Positions 9,704 to 22,367 of a stretch of DNA of 64,000 nt are shown here, piece after piece. The position numbers and the translations under genes are program-made. Source of the DNA: Apium graveolens (lineage: Eukaryota > Streptophyta > Magnoliopsida > Apiales > Apiaceae); contig NC_133656.1 in NCBI RefSeq assembly GCF_009905375.1, positions 240,282,415 to 240,346,414 on the forward strand, given 5' to 3'. Every line of letters begins with the position of its first letter. Position 1 is the first letter of the stretch. The notes under the pieces were generated by a model. It saw only the letters and a program-made list of their open reading frames with translations. It ran no database searches and was not told the DNA's origin.

Positions 9704-10585
9704 TTACTTCGTAAGGCAGTCCTTACTCCAGTGCCCAACTTGCCCACAAGACCAGCATGGTTTGTTTGCCTTGGGTTTCTTGGCCTTGTCCTTGTCATTG
9801 TTAGGTTTATTACTATTAGCTTTCTTAGCAAAAGCCTTCATCTTCTGTCCTACAGTTGCTATGTTTACCTTCCAGGTACCGTATTCAGTTGGCATCACAT
9901 GTCCCTGTTTGGACTTGTGTTGTTCTTGCACCGAGATGTCCAACATAAGGTTGGTCCAGGTGATCTCTCCTTTCTGTCTTTTCAGGGAGAGAGAGAACTC
10001 TTCCCAAGACTTCGGGAGCTTTTCAATCACACTCATCACCTTGAACTTCTCCGGGAGTTCCATTCCAGACTCCTTCAAAGCATGCACTATCATCTCGAAC
10101 TCATGCACCTGCTTAGTCATGGACTTATTGTCCACCAACTTGAACTTGAGGAACCTCGCCACAAAATACTTTTCTAAACCTTGTGAGTCAGTATTATGTA
10201 TCTGGTCCAGCTTCTCCCATAAGAGTTTTGCGGAGTAGGAATCAGAAGAATGGATATCAAACAAAGTGTTTGTTAGTGCCACCAGAATGGCCGCCCTAGC
10301 CACCCCATCCTTCTCAGGCCACTTCGCAAAAGCCTTAATTGTGTCAGCCTTCTATTGATCCACTACCGGTTTCTCATATTCCACAACCGACCACAGACCC
10401 TTTATAGTCAGCCACAACTTCATCCTTTTCTGCCAACGAGAAAAACCAATGCCATCGTTGAATTTCTCCGGTAAACCAGTTAGTTCAACAACTTATGGGA
10501 AACTATAGGTGGTCCAATCAATGGCCCCAACAGTTACACCCGAACCGCTACCACCACCAACGATAACCTCACTTTCGTTAACCAT
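9704..10585 (-). pseudogene. Copia gag (nucleocapsid), with internal stops
   Basis: The frame starts at ATG 10585-10583. It contains a retrotransposon gag domain (leader WEKLDQIHN, central KLPKSWEEF region) and a CCHC zinc knuckle (CWSCGQVGHWSKDC, about 9710-9752) that would bind RNA in virus-like particles. In-frame stops lie at 10495-10493 and 10354-10352, and TAA 9706-9704 ends the frame just after the knuckle. Protease continues in another frame, so a frameshift separates gag from pol. The part after 10303 is the longest intact stretch. Confidence 0.8.
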
Positions 10586-10859
10586 TATGCTAAATTCTAA
10601 ATAATTACTATTCTCTTTAAGAATGTTGTAAACCTCACTAACAAATATAGCAACATAGAGGCAAGTATATAAAAAATTTAGTAAGTCCAGGCCAAGACCA
10701 CAGTTAACAAAACAAAACATGTATGTAAACAAAATCAGTAACTGATATAACGAAGAGAAAAATGAAGATGTACCCGAAACCATAACTTTCAACAGTGACT
10801 GAAAATAATGGTTGTACACAAATACAGAACGCCAAGAAAAGAAGATCATAGCTGAGTCA

Positions 10860-11872
10860 CCAGGCCTTGCTCGAAGGCCTGGCTGCTCTTGAAGAGAATA
10901 TTGCCCCCTACCTGCTGCGTTTGGGATGCGTACAATATCTCCACCAGGATAAAACAGCTCGGAGTTTGTGTTAACAACAACAACAAAAACAAAACCTCCA
11001 TCTCGACTAGAACCTCAATCGCCGGAAAACTAACTAACAACACTTCAAACTTGTGTTTTTTTTCAGGAGAGAAATGCAGAGAGTGAGAAGAGAAGAGAAT
11101 GTTGCGCGGTGTGTCAAATACATTCACTTTAGCCTCTATTTATAGGAGAGGAAAAGTGAAACTGCCCACACATTAATATATGAATTAAACTGCTCCATTA
11201 ATAAATAAAATCAAAACTGATCAGATTTTGAATTTAAAATATTTGTAACAGCTTTTCACTTAACACACACATTATTACCAAATTAAATTTAATCGAATAT
11301 ATATATCAGTTACAGATCAGACTATATTCATGTCCAGGTTCAATAATTTAGACTAAACCCACTAACAAAGTGACTTAGCCCAAATCGAACCAAGCCCAAC
11401 AATTGTAATAATTGTAATCCAGTCACTAATAAATAAATTTGAATTAAAATTAATTCTCAAATAAATAAAATCCTTGCCCAGGTCGCCTCGCGTACGCGAG
11501 ACACCGAGACATTCGTCCAAGTCGCCCCGACCCGGGGCTGCGGCGCGCTTGTGTGTGCGCGTGTGAAGCACACAACAGCACAATGGACCATCACACACCT
11601 TAGTAGTTGTATACTACTCATGTGTGTGATAACATATAAAGCACACAACCCCCTTTATTTATTTCAATGTGGGACAAAATATTCTAAAAAATTCCAAGCT
11701 TTTTCTAGCTACTTTCAACTCTCATTTCATATGGATTTCATTAAGAAAATTCTTAAAACCATACATGAAAATTTAAGTTCAAATATCATTGAACAATTTT
11801 CAATCATTAGATTTTAGGATTAATATCAAGAACATAATTAAAATTAAGCTCTAAAATCCTATTTTTCTAACA
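10860..11872 (-). repeat. 5' LTR and leader region of the Copia element
   Basis: The minus strand starts TGTTAGAAAAATAGG at 11872, a common Copia LTR start, next to an AAAAA run that could be target-site sequence. A TATA box (CTATAAATAGAGG on the minus strand, about 11135-11147) would give transcription toward gag. I could not find a clear tRNA primer site, so the inner boundary near 10860 is a guess. No second LTR copy exists in the window for comparison. Confidence 0.55.
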
Positions 11873-12300
11873 AAAAAGCATCTTGGTTCTCAGATATGAC
11901 AGATGGAAGTAGAACTTTAAGCCGATTAGCTAGCACTTTCGCAAGAATTTTATAAAGGACGTTGCATAACGTAATTGGACGAAGATCTTTCATCATATTT
12001 GCATTTTCTTTTTCTCGGAATAAGAACAATATCAGGGTCATTCAAATCTGCTGGGAACGAGCCCTCATTAAGCCAGTCTTTACAACTTAAAAATACTTCA
12101 TTGCCAAGAATCCACCATAAATGCTGAAAAAACACCGTATTTAGCCCATCTGGCCCCGATGCTTTATCTGGGTGCATTTGCTTAATAGCAACAGTAAATT
12201 CCTCAAAAGAAAGCTTTGTGGTCAGCTTGTCATTCTGTTCATTCGTGATTAAATCTCCAGCCACCTGAATATTTGAATGCCTGTCATGACATTGACACAT
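11873..12300 (-). mobile_element. LINE (L1-type) reverse transcriptase fragment
   Basis: The minus strand encodes parts of a non-LTR reverse transcriptase: HPDKASGPDGLN, FFQHLWWILG, then after a frame change PITLCNVLYKILAKVLANRL. These are blocks 1-3 of plant L1 elements. The fragment is cut on its 3' side by the Copia LTR at 11872 and ends near 12300. No active-site block remains. Confidence 0.82.
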
Positions 12301-13270
12301 AAAATGTTATTCAATTTATTAATAAATTATGTCTATAATCTGGATCGTAAAAACATGGAAGAGTATTTCTTTTTTTCAAATTTTATAATCCTAATTCTAG
12401 GTGAAAAAATCTTTGTAAATTATGTGTTTAATCCTTGTTATGCTTGGGTAATTTATTGTAAAAATACTATTTTCTCAATGCATTATTTTTTTTATATTTA
12501 GTATTTGTTTCATATTTCTATTAAAAATTGTTATTTGTTAAAAAAATATATTAATGGAAAAAATTATAAAAAAAATCATGTAACTGTTTGATAATATATG
12601 TTTTGATATAATAATTTATAAAAATATTTGAGGGTGAAAACAATATTTACTTGTCACAAAAGTTGAAAATCAGTTTTTTCAAAAAATAAGGATATTTTTT
12701 TTATTCAACAACGATTTTTCCGCAAAAATAACTTTACTTTGAAGGGTCTTTTAAATCTTTTAATTGTTCCAGTACCAAATAAATTTTTCCTATTTTACAT
12801 CAAAAAATTGCAACATAAGTTCAAAAACTTTAAAAGCATAAACAATTGAATTCTATTTATTTCCTTTTTAGATTAAACATTTTATTCCCATTTTAGAAAA
12901 AAAGAGGGTGAAAAACCAAAATACCCACTATTTGGGTAGATTTGGCCAAAATGCTGATTGACGGGGTGTTCCGCCCTTAATACCTACGGAATATGTATTT
13001 CTCACATGCGGATTCATTTTTTTCAAAATTTGTAAAGAACACGCATTTACAACATGCGTATAAGTTTTTTGACTTTTAGCAAATACGCATCATGAAGATG
13101 CGTATTCTTTATATTTTAAAAAAAACACGCATTCTTAATATGCGTATTCTTTACAAGTTTTAAAAAGCACACACATGCATTTTGGACACTAGAAGTAAAA
13201 AGTGGCGTATTGGGTATTTTTTCGAAAAAAGAAGACAAAACATTTCATAGTTCAAAGTGTAATAAATAAT
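12301..13270. other. AT-rich intergenic DNA with short dispersed repeats
   Basis: No gene is seen. From about 12900 to 13230 short motifs such as ACGCATTTACAACATGCGTAT and AATACGCATCATGAAGATGCGTATT alternate, giving several small inverted repeats around CATGCGTA. A looser relative of this sequence appears near 37260-37400. Confidence 0.5.
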
Positions 13271-13484
13271 AAAATAATGAATAAATAAATGAAGCTGAGA
13301 CGAGGCGAGGCGTGCGAAGAAATCCAGAAACTAAATTGGGTTGATCCATTTTCCTCTTTCTTGTAAAACCCTAAAACGCCAATCCCAATTCAATTACATC
13401 TCTCTCCCTCTATAAATTCACCTACATGCTTTCTTTTCTTTTCAATTTCATTTCTACTTAATTGCCTCCAGATCATTCCATAAA

Positions 13485-13495
13485 TCTCTCTCTCT

Positions 13496-13535
<40 letters not shown>

Positions 13536-13538
13536 CTC

Positions 13539-13572
<34 letters not shown>

Positions 13573-13590
13573 CCTCTCTCTCTCTCAGGG
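13485..13590 (+). repeat. (CT)n microsatellite in the CCR4 leader
   Basis: An interrupted CT repeat of about 100 bp lies roughly 170 bp before the CCR4 start codon, probably in the 5' untranslated region. CT-rich leaders near plant transcription starts are common. A telo-box-like AAACCCTA lies upstream near 13364-13371. Confidence 0.85.
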
Positions 13591-13634
13591 TTTAGGTAGG
13601 AGAAGGCAAGGCTGGCGGGTGTAGAGATTAGGTG

Positions 13635-13766
13635 ATGGCGGATCTGCCACGTGTCCGCCTATATACATCGCTTAATTTGAGTTTTAACAAACAAGTTGTT
13701 GTACAATTAGGGTTAGGGTTTGTAGAATTTGGGGATTTTGTAGTTAATGAGTGGAAATTATGTTGA
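13635..13766 (+). other. Upstream ORF overlapping the CCR4 start codon
   Basis: An ATG at 13635 opens a 43-codon frame ending at TGA 13764-13766, which overlaps the main ATG at 13760 in another frame. If the leader is unspliced, ribosomes starting here would pass the main start, reducing CCR4 translation. A short leader intron removing this ATG cannot be excluded. The frame is seen; its use is inference. Confidence 0.4.
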
Positions 13767-16700
13767 CTGTGCTTAGGGTGCATCTTCCGTCCGACATTCC
13801 CATTGTAGGCTGTGAGCTTACTCCGTATGTGCTTTTACGTCGTCCCGATAAGTCTGCTACTACTGATGATGTTAATGAATCTTCGCCCATTGACGGTCAT
13901 TTCTTGAGATATAAGTGGTTAGTTATTTTGGTAGTTTACGTAATTTCTTGATTGATTGATCATTTCTTGAGATATAGGTGGTTATATTTTTTGCAGTTTA
14001 CGTAATTTCTTGATTTTGACGATCATTTCTTGAGATATAAGTTGTTAGCTTTTCTTGTAGTTTATGTAATTTCTTGATTCTGATTTGTGCATATTCTGTT
14101 GTGTGAATTTTGTTAATGTGATCATGAATTCTTGTTTTTTTATTGGTGTCGAAACGCTGTTCCTAAGCTCGTAAAGTAAAGCTTTATCAGGATCCATATT
14201 TTCATTCTTGCAGTTTTATGTATGTTTTAAGTTATGTAGAAAATTACAGGTTTTAGGTTGTTTGCTTCTTGAATTCTCTGGGTCTTACCGCCTAGATTAA
14301 AGATGGTAAGGTTGTAATAAGATTTTATTGTTTATAAGTATCTGTCATTCTGTTGTAAATTCAGTACACGGTTTAAACCTGAAAAAACCTTTGTTTATAT
14401 TGTAGTGTAACTTGTGTTCCTCATGAAATACTATTATGCCACTTGTAGATCCAATTGTCTACCGTATTTAACATCTCAAACCTGTTAACATTTACCGTTG
14501 TTAGTGAAAGCGTATTTGCAAGTGACATAATTTTTACGGAACAATCTTGTTTGACGAAGTTTAGGATCTCTCGTGAAGGATGTTAAGAACTTAGAAATAC
14601 CATGGATTTTGGAATTTCATTAAATGAATTACTGTAAGCATGGCTGGCACCCAGTATCAAAGAAGAAATTTTATTTGCCTCTATTGTCGTAGTAGACCTT
14701 TTGGAACAATTTGCCTTCGGAATTCACAAATTGCATAAACCATGAATCATACCAAAGCAGCTTTTGAACCGTGCACTATTTATTTTGCCATTTTGTTAAT
14801 TCATTATATTTAATCTCTTATTGTTAATCTGCCTTAAAATATAGTTCTTCCTGGTTTATATTGAGTTGATTCGCTATTTTCTCTAAAAGTTTACCTGTTC
14901 CATAGGTTCTAATATCCCCTCTTTTGCTCTCTTAAGCCGACTTAGTGCTAGAGAGGTGCTTGGGAATAATTTTACCTGTTCCATAGGTTCTAATATCCCC
15001 TCTTTTGCTCTCTTAAGCGGACTTAGTGCTAGAGAGGTGCTTGGGAATCCTTGCACTATTTGTTTTGCTATTTTGTTTATTCATTATATTAAATCTCTTA
15101 TTGTTAATCTGCTTAAAATATAGTTCTTCCTGGTTTATATTGAGTTGATTCGCTATTTTCTCTAAAATTTTACCTGTTCCATAGGTTCTAATATCCCCTC
15201 TTTTACTCTCTCTTAAGCGGTCTTAGTGCTAGACAGGTGCTTGGGAATCCTTGACCTTGAGATTTCAATATATGGCTCGTTTGGGATTTCTTATTAGTAA
15301 GTTATATAAGAATAAAAAAAAAATACAATTCTTGACATAAACATGTTACAAGCGGGGATAATTTATTTATGAAAACAGTTTACATGTATAAATTAGGATA
15401 ATTATTACTGTGTGCTTCATGCAAAAATGTATATTACCAAGTAAAAGTTGCTAAAAAAAACTAAGTAAAAGCTGATTGGTAGGTTACGATTATGCTCAGC
15501 TGATGTGGACTATTCTTAAATCTGAACCCAGTTTGTTATATGATTAATGTTCAGATTGAAAACCATGTGAATGCCTACATGTTAATGTGTCTGATATGTT
15601 CTTGCGTTGGTTTGTCTTTTTATTATCAGTATAATTCAGATTTATAACCATGTGAATTCCCACTAATTTTCCAACTATTCACATTATGTTACATTATTAA
15701 AATTATCTCATGTTAATGTGTTTGATATGTTCTTGCGTTTGTTTGTCTTTTTATTGTCAGTATAATGGACTGAAATAATCTTTGTTACAACGTAATTCAT
15801 ATATGCCTTATTTACTGCACATTTTGATCAATTCCAAACTGAATTTTGATTTTTCATTTTCCAATTTGTGCCATTTATTCAATTTTTAACTGGATCACCT
15901 ATGCTGGTTGATTTCATTTTTCCTTTTGTGGAATCTTGGGTTTCATTGTCAGTGTGATTTGGTGTTGGTTACTAGAGATGGTTGATTAGAGCCCTCTGCT
16001 TTTCAAATATAGAATTGCTTTGGACTTGACACATTTCACTTGGATACCTGCTGACATGTATGTAATATATTTGTTCAACTTAATTGACATGAAGAACACG
16101 ATGAATAATAAGTTAATAACATTGTTTTCGTTTTTTGAATTGGATAATTGCCTATATGGCTATATTCAATGTTTAATGTATCTTGGTTATCTCGGTACTT
16201 GATGTTTAATGTATGGATCTGATTCATGGTTATGACTTATGACTCCACAATTCACACTCTTGCTAATTTGGTCTGGTTTGCAGGTATCGCATACAAAGTG
16301 ACAAGAAAGTTGCTATTTGTAATGTACATCCATCTGAGCAAGCCACATTGCAGTGTTTAGGATGTGTGAAGGCCAAAATTCCAGTTTCCAAAAGTTATCA
16401 TTGCTCTCCCAAGTGTTTCTCGGATGCATGGCAACACCACCGTGTACTGCATGAGCGTGCTGCTAGTGCTGTAAATGATACTGGAAATGAAGAGGAAGAG
16501 ATATTTGGTCGCGGCCTAGCTAGTTCACAATCTAATTCTAATCTGACCAGTGGTGCAACACCATTATATCCTGCAGCAGTTGCACAGAGGAGTGGCGGTG
16601 AAACTTGGTTCGAAGTTGGATATGCAAAAACTTATACTCCTACTGCTGATGATATTGGCAATGTCCTTAAATTTGAATGTGTTGTGGTAGACGCTGAAAC

Positions 16701-19700
16701 AAAATCACCTGTGGGACATGTCAATACAATATTAACTTCTCGTGTCATCCCAGCCCCATCACCAACTCCTCGTCGCTTAATTTCTGTAAGTGGAGTTGAT
16801 ATGATGGGACATCTTGATATAGATGGTCGTACACAATCTGTGGGGAATTTCACTGTGCTCTCTTACAACATCCTATCTGACATCTATGCTTTAAATGAAG
16901 TTTACAATTACTGCCCCACCTGGGCTCTTTCTTGGCCTTATCGCAGGCAGAATTTGTTGCGAGAAATAGTAGGATATCGTGCAGATATCGTCTGTCTACA
17001 AGAGGTATATAAGAAAAAATTGTGTAAATAAAATTTGCTTTGTCTTTTTGGGTAGCAACCTAGTATTTGAACACATTTCATAACATAATAGTACTTATGA
17101 TTCAGTTTTCCAATATACATCTGCAAAGAATTTGTTTTTCTTCAGTTTCCAAGTGTCCTCTACTTAATGGTATTATATATTCTTCTACGGGTTAACTTAC
17201 ATCATGATAGATACAGTTGGTTCTACCCTAAAAAATTTGATGTGAATTCTTTTAATGTTCTTCCATAAAGGTGCAAAGCGACCATTTTGAAGAATTTTTT
17301 TCCCCTGAGCTGGACAAGCATGGATATCAGGCCCTTTTCAAAAGGAAAACTGCAGAGGTTCAGTAACTTGCTAGACCTAAAGTTATAATGCTAGTCTCAA
17401 CAAATTACTTTTTTGTCATCCATGGTGTTGCTCTTCTTGCAGGTTTTCACTGGTAATGTCAACACTATTGATGGCTGTGCTACTTTTTTCCGCAGAGATC
17501 GGTTTTCACATGTCAAAAAATATGAGGTGAGGATATATCATAATGTATGTCCTTTGTATTGAAGTAATTGTTGTTAAAACAAAGCTTATGCCTGGATTCA
17601 GGTTGAGTTTAATAAAGCTGCACAATCTTTAACTGATGCTGTGGTTCCAACTCCTCAAAGAAAAACTGCCTTAAATCGATTGGTTAAGGTAGGATAGTTT
17701 TATGCACTTTATTTCTTCCTTGCTCCTTTGGCTTCTTAAAAGTCTAGGTAGATATTGGATGCCTGTTGAAAATTAAAATCAATTTGTTCCCTTTTTTAGG
17801 ATAATGTTGCACTGATTGTGGTTCTAGAAGCAAAGTTCGGTAATCAGGGGGTCGATAATCCCGGAAAGCGCCAGCTCGTATGTGTGGTAAGAACATGTGA
17901 TAGCCTTTTTGCTCATGCTTTATTTTTTTCCAAATCCTAATCATACATTGCATTTTTCTAAATTTATTCAAGTTTGTAGTCTTGTGCCATCATACTTGGT
18001 ATCTGTTATAATTGAGGCTGCTTTTTATCATGTTGATGGCAATAAGTATTATTTCAGTTGGCAAATAAAAATATACTTGAGTATTGATAGAATTTTCATC
18101 AAGCTGTTGCGGGATGACTTTGGCTTTTGTAGAGCTTTAATCAAAACCTATAGACTGCTTCACTATTATGTGTACTTCCTTTTTGTTCCAATTAAAAATG
18201 ACTGTCGTTGATTTGGGAAATTTATATAACTAATACTGACATGACGAAATTTTAGATTTGAACAGTCAATTAGGGTTCTATATTACCTAGCAAAAAGGGT
18301 GAAAATAGGTTCTATATTTGTGAAGACTTCCATTTACTGTCAGTCTGGAAGAGTGAAAGGTAGATAAATATGTCCAATTATTAGGACATAGTCTTATATT
18401 GACTATGGTATGGTCTTGTCTTATAATCTACAGAGCATGCAGAGAAATTAAAACACTCTATCCTTTCTCACGAGTTCAATTTTAGTACTCTGCATCAGTT
18501 CCATCTTGTACCTGTCATTGGCTCTACATCCCTCTTTTTCAATTTAAGTATTTCTTAACTTTGCTATTCTATATCTGTATTTGATGCATGTAAGTATGAT
18601 AAAATTCAAATAACCAAATTCCTATTTTTTGCATGTCATTTTACTTGTTTAATACAGGCCAACACACATGTGAATATTCACCAAGAATTGAAGGATGTCA
18701 AAGTTTGGCAGGTTTGTTCTTACACCTCATCTTCCTTTAAGTACTCTTTCTGTTCTTTTTCTTATAAAACTTGGCATTTTCATGTATAGGTCCACACTCT
18801 CCTGAAAGGACTGGAAAAGATAGCTGCTAGTGCTGACATCCCCATGTTGGTGTGTGGGGATTTTAACTCGGTGCCTGGAAGGTGTGTTGAATGATTCTTT
18901 TAAAAAAACAAGTTGCTGATTTGTCCATATTAAATTATGTGTAAAGTAAAAAAAAATAAGTTTTTTCATGATATACTGACCTGACATTTAAGCTTCATTG
19001 CAGCGCTCCACATGCACTACTTGCGTTAGGTAAAGTTGATCCTATGCACCCAGAGTTGGCAGTAGATCCTCTGAATATCCTGCGCCCTGCTACCAAGCTG
19101 ACACACCAGTTGCCACTGGTAACAACATATCTTTGTTAATTTGATGATTTTACAATCTGTTGATTGCATCATTATAGGCTATACCTCATGGAGGGATCAT
19201 CTGATTAAGGTGGACTATGATATTAAAACTTCATGAGTAAATGTACTGCATTTTACAGGTTAGTGCATATTCATCCTTTGCAAGAGTTGGGGCCGCTGTC
19301 GGTTTTGAGCAACATAGGAGGAGAATGGATCCTAGTACGAATGAACCTTTGTTTACAAACTGCACTAGAGATTTTATCGGCACCCTTGATTACATATTTT
19401 ACTCAGGTAAACTCGTTATTCTTATATGTTATCTTTATTTATTGATTCAGTTCTCACATCTACTTGTGTTCTGTGTTGAACTTTTATTTTAAAATTTAGT
19501 AATTTGCTTTTACTTCCCCAATTTATACAGATTAATGCATGTGATTTATTAACGAAGACTATTTTGTTGTTTCAGCGGACTCTTTAACTGTGGAATCTTT
19601 GTTAGAGCTTCTGGATGAGGATAGCTTGAGAAAAGACACAGCACTTCCTTCTCCAGAGTGGTCTTCAGATCACATAGCACTTCTAGCAGAATTCCGCTGC

Positions 19701-19721
19701 AAGCCTCGAACTAGACGATGA
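13760..19721 (+). CDS. CCR4: CCR4-type poly(A) ribonuclease (carbon catabolite repressor protein 4 homologue 1/2)
   Basis: Catalytic deadenylase of the CCR4-NOT complex; it shortens mRNA poly(A) tails in the cytoplasm. Exons: 13760-13917, 16284-17004, 17271-17357, 17443-17526, 17602-17688, 17800-17886, 18658-18711, 18790-18881, 19004-19118, 19259-19406, 19576-19721; all joins are GT-AG and in phase, giving 592 residues, near the Arabidopsis CCR4a/b length. An N-terminal Cys/His cluster (CLGCVKAK...HC..KCFSDAWQHH, about 70-105) is the MYND-like part by which plant CCR4 binds CAF1; there is no leucine-rich repeat domain, as in other plants. The exonuclease-endonuclease-phosphatase domain starts near YNILSD (about 235). 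Catalytic positions are present: Glu293 (CLQEV), Asp450/Asn452 (GDFNS), Asp539 (DYIFY), Asp576/His577 (SSDHIAL). The start chosen gives MLTVLRVHLPSD, the family N-terminus; an upstream in-frame GTG was ignored. Confidence 0.95.
14771..15255. repeat. Direct repeats inside CCR4 intron 1
   Basis: A segment containing TTCCATAGGTTCTAATATCC and AGTGCTAGAGAGGTGCTTGG occurs three times (near 14900-14969, 14975-15048 and 15175-15250). The longer flanking unit from ATTCATTATATTTAATCTC to the same end occurs twice, about 280 bp apart. This looks like two rounds of tandem duplication within the 2366-bp first intron. No transposon ends are obvious. Confidence 0.8.
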
Positions 19722-20700
19722 TGACAAAGATTAGGCAAGTTTCTTTACTTCTCTTATATCCTGTGTGATTCTCAAAGATTTTTGCTGTCAGCCCCCCCAC
19801 AAGTCAGATGGGCATAGATAGTAACACCCAAAAATCGAACATCTTGCATCGTACCCTATAATTATATCACTTCTTGGTCCTCATAATTTTCAGTAATAAC
19901 AAATTCCTGAATATATGATTCATTAGAATTAATGGCTATGCCTTGTACGGTGTCTCAATGCCGTAAGATCCAGCTTTGATAGTGGAAATCAATGCAAAGG
20001 ATGCATGCAATTTTAGGATTTTAACACTACTCATGTTATTTCTTCAAATTCAATATTCATAGACTAGAATGTACTTCTCAAAACTGAGATGTTCTAGTAG
20101 AGTAATTATTCTGGTTGTATGCAATGTTAGAAAATCTCACATTCCAGTCATAAAAACATGGGTTTTTTGCTCTTATTTTCATAGTTTGAATAATTTATTT
20201 ATTATGGAATATGGGTATTAAATCACCATGGTGCGTATGAAGTTGTTAACAATCATTCTGTCCTGCAGGTCAGATATTCATATGGTCCCCCATAAGATTG
20301 TACAAGCATAGAGAACCAGTCGATAAAGATAGTCAATGTAAGAATGGTAGATAATGTTCTACTTTGTATTATGCTTTCCTTGTCTGATAGAAAGTGACAG
20401 AGTTTTCTTGTTCAGTTGCCTACTCTTTTTACTTCAAATAGAAATATAATATCAGCAATACCAATGGTGCAAGTATATTCTCCACACAAGTGAGATCTAG
20501 TTTTTCACCACAAAAAGGTCTTTCTTCTTTACCGACATTATAATTTTTTCTTCTTTTTTTCCTCTTTTATCTGGGTCTTTGTACAATGTTAATTTTTGAT
20601 ATTGAACAGCTGAACGGATTAGAGAGGTGGTGTATCATGTCTTTAGGTTGCAGTGTCGGGGTTGCAAATTATTAATGATAATGGAGTTTTGATATATTAT
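19722..20700 (+). other. CCR4 3' untranslated region and downstream flank
   Basis: After the stop there is no further coding potential. A CTGCAG acceptor-like site at about 20264-20269 and weak donor-like sites earlier allow a 3'-UTR intron, but this is not certain. The transcript end probably lies before 20720. Confidence 0.35.
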
Positions 20701-22367
20701 TATATCTCAGCCATGTGGCTTTTTTTTTTTTTTGTTTGGGCAAGTGGTATATATCTTGTTCCTGATAATCAGGAAATTATATAATCTTACACCATCTGCT
20801 TTTTTAACCCGTTATTTATATTTGGGAATGTTATTAGAGTAATTTGTAAATTGGTGGCTGAATTACTATAGCACTTCTGCGGTTGGATTTTCAAATTCAC
20901 AAATTGCTTGCCAAATTTTACATTTTTTGCCTTTAAAATGCAATGTGCGGCACCAAACTTGTGTATTTGAAAATTAACCCACCAAAGTGCTATTCTGGCT
21001 ATCTCAGCCTCCCAATTAGCAACAGTTGCACTTTAGGTTCTGATGGAGAAAAATGGTTATGCTCTTTGGCCCAAATAAATGTTTAACCATTACTTCTCTC
21101 AATTTTCTCTGAATAAAAATATTACATTTAAGTTATTATTCAAAAGAAGTCAAGTTAGAAAGATGTGGACGTCACTTTGTTCCACACATCACTTTGTTCT
21201 CCAATCTTAAAACTACGTGCAGAAGATCGAAACAGCACTAGTTTTGATTATAGCAAGTTCAGTGCAATGCTATAAATGGTGTTATTCTATAATATGAAAT
21301 TAAATGCCAAAAATTTCAATTTTAAAGTGGTTTTATCCTTTGATTGCAAATACATATAAATGCATGTTTCTAAATTTGACTAAATTCGAAACGAATGATG
21401 CATTTATGCATTCATGTTACAACATTAAGTAACCATAAATAATATGTATAGTGGTGAATTTTGTATAAAATCTATTAGAGGGAAAGACAAAAATTAATTC
21501 AATTAAAAATTATTTGGATGCAAAATACAACTAATATTGGAGTTAAAATTTTATTTTATAAACACAATATTTTTTGATGTCAAATTATAGTAATAAATAT
21601 AAATATTTCACATCTTGCATTGTACTTGCTCATACGAAGGGAGTATATAGCTCTTAAAACTTTTTAGCTATCTAGTTTTGCAACTTAATATTAAAGTTGT
21701 GTCTTCTATGCATTTTCAAGTCAAATTCCCCTTGGACATGAGTGCAAGTACATGAAATATTACTTGGTCCCCGAGACACCAGAGCAAAGAACCACTATGT
21801 TGGAGAGTAAAAGTACATGAAATAAATTATTACATTTACGGTATGAGACTATTCCCCTGAACAGAAAACCACTACGTATAATTCAAAACATCCTCATCTT
21901 CATATGATATACAACAAATTCATGTAGCAAGTTGCCACTGTGCAATGTCTACTTTGTCAAAAGATCACAATGTTAAATTTCAGGCGTCCTCAGTTTCGCC
22001 ACTTCTCTAACGTTAAAGGCATTTGATACGTCCCTGCAACTGCTTTCAGATATATTATGCATCATGGAAACATGGTAAATCGAGAGCGGAAGAGCAACCA
22101 TATTATTCTGAGGAAATTATTTGGATACATCCTTTGTGTGTTAGCTGCTGCAAAGGTGGCTACCCTCATTCAGGAAGCAACAGTAAGGGGCCAAATCTAC
22201 ATAGAACATTCAAAGATTCAACATAAATTAAGAGCAATTTTTTGGTCAGTGCATTCTTAATGTTAGAAAATGATTCAACAACAGCAACAAGAATTTCCCA
22301 CTTAAATCATTGAGAAAGTATTACACCTCACTATGAGCAAGAAATTTATCGACCTTCTGCCATGAAT
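20701..22367. other. Intergenic, AT-rich; no gene recognised
   Basis: Short open frames near 22023-22260 on the plus strand have no recognisable domain and overlap the expected 3' end of the minus-strand neighbour. Near 21620-21650 the text CGAAGGGAGTATATAG resembles the right end of a Stowaway-type MITE, but the left end is unclear. Confidence 0.4.

Larger units (their letters stand above)
4100..11872 (-). mobile_element. Truncated Ty1/Copia retrotransposon, split by a CACTA insertion
   Basis: Reading the minus strand from 11872: an LTR-like region beginning TGTTAG, a gag frame (10585 down), a damaged protease, a GAG-pre-integrase segment, then after the 5323-9057 insertion an integrase core, and the first part of reverse transcriptase ending near 4170. 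Integrase before reverse transcriptase is the Copia order. No reverse transcriptase active site, RNase H or 3' LTR is visible, so the 3' half is missing. It inserted into LINE sequence, which resumes directly at 11873. The left boundary with the viral copy is not sharp; 4100 is an estimate. Confidence 0.85.

Noticed and set aside
9656..10238. Two long plus-strand open frames
   Set aside because: They are antisense to Copia gag and show no domain.
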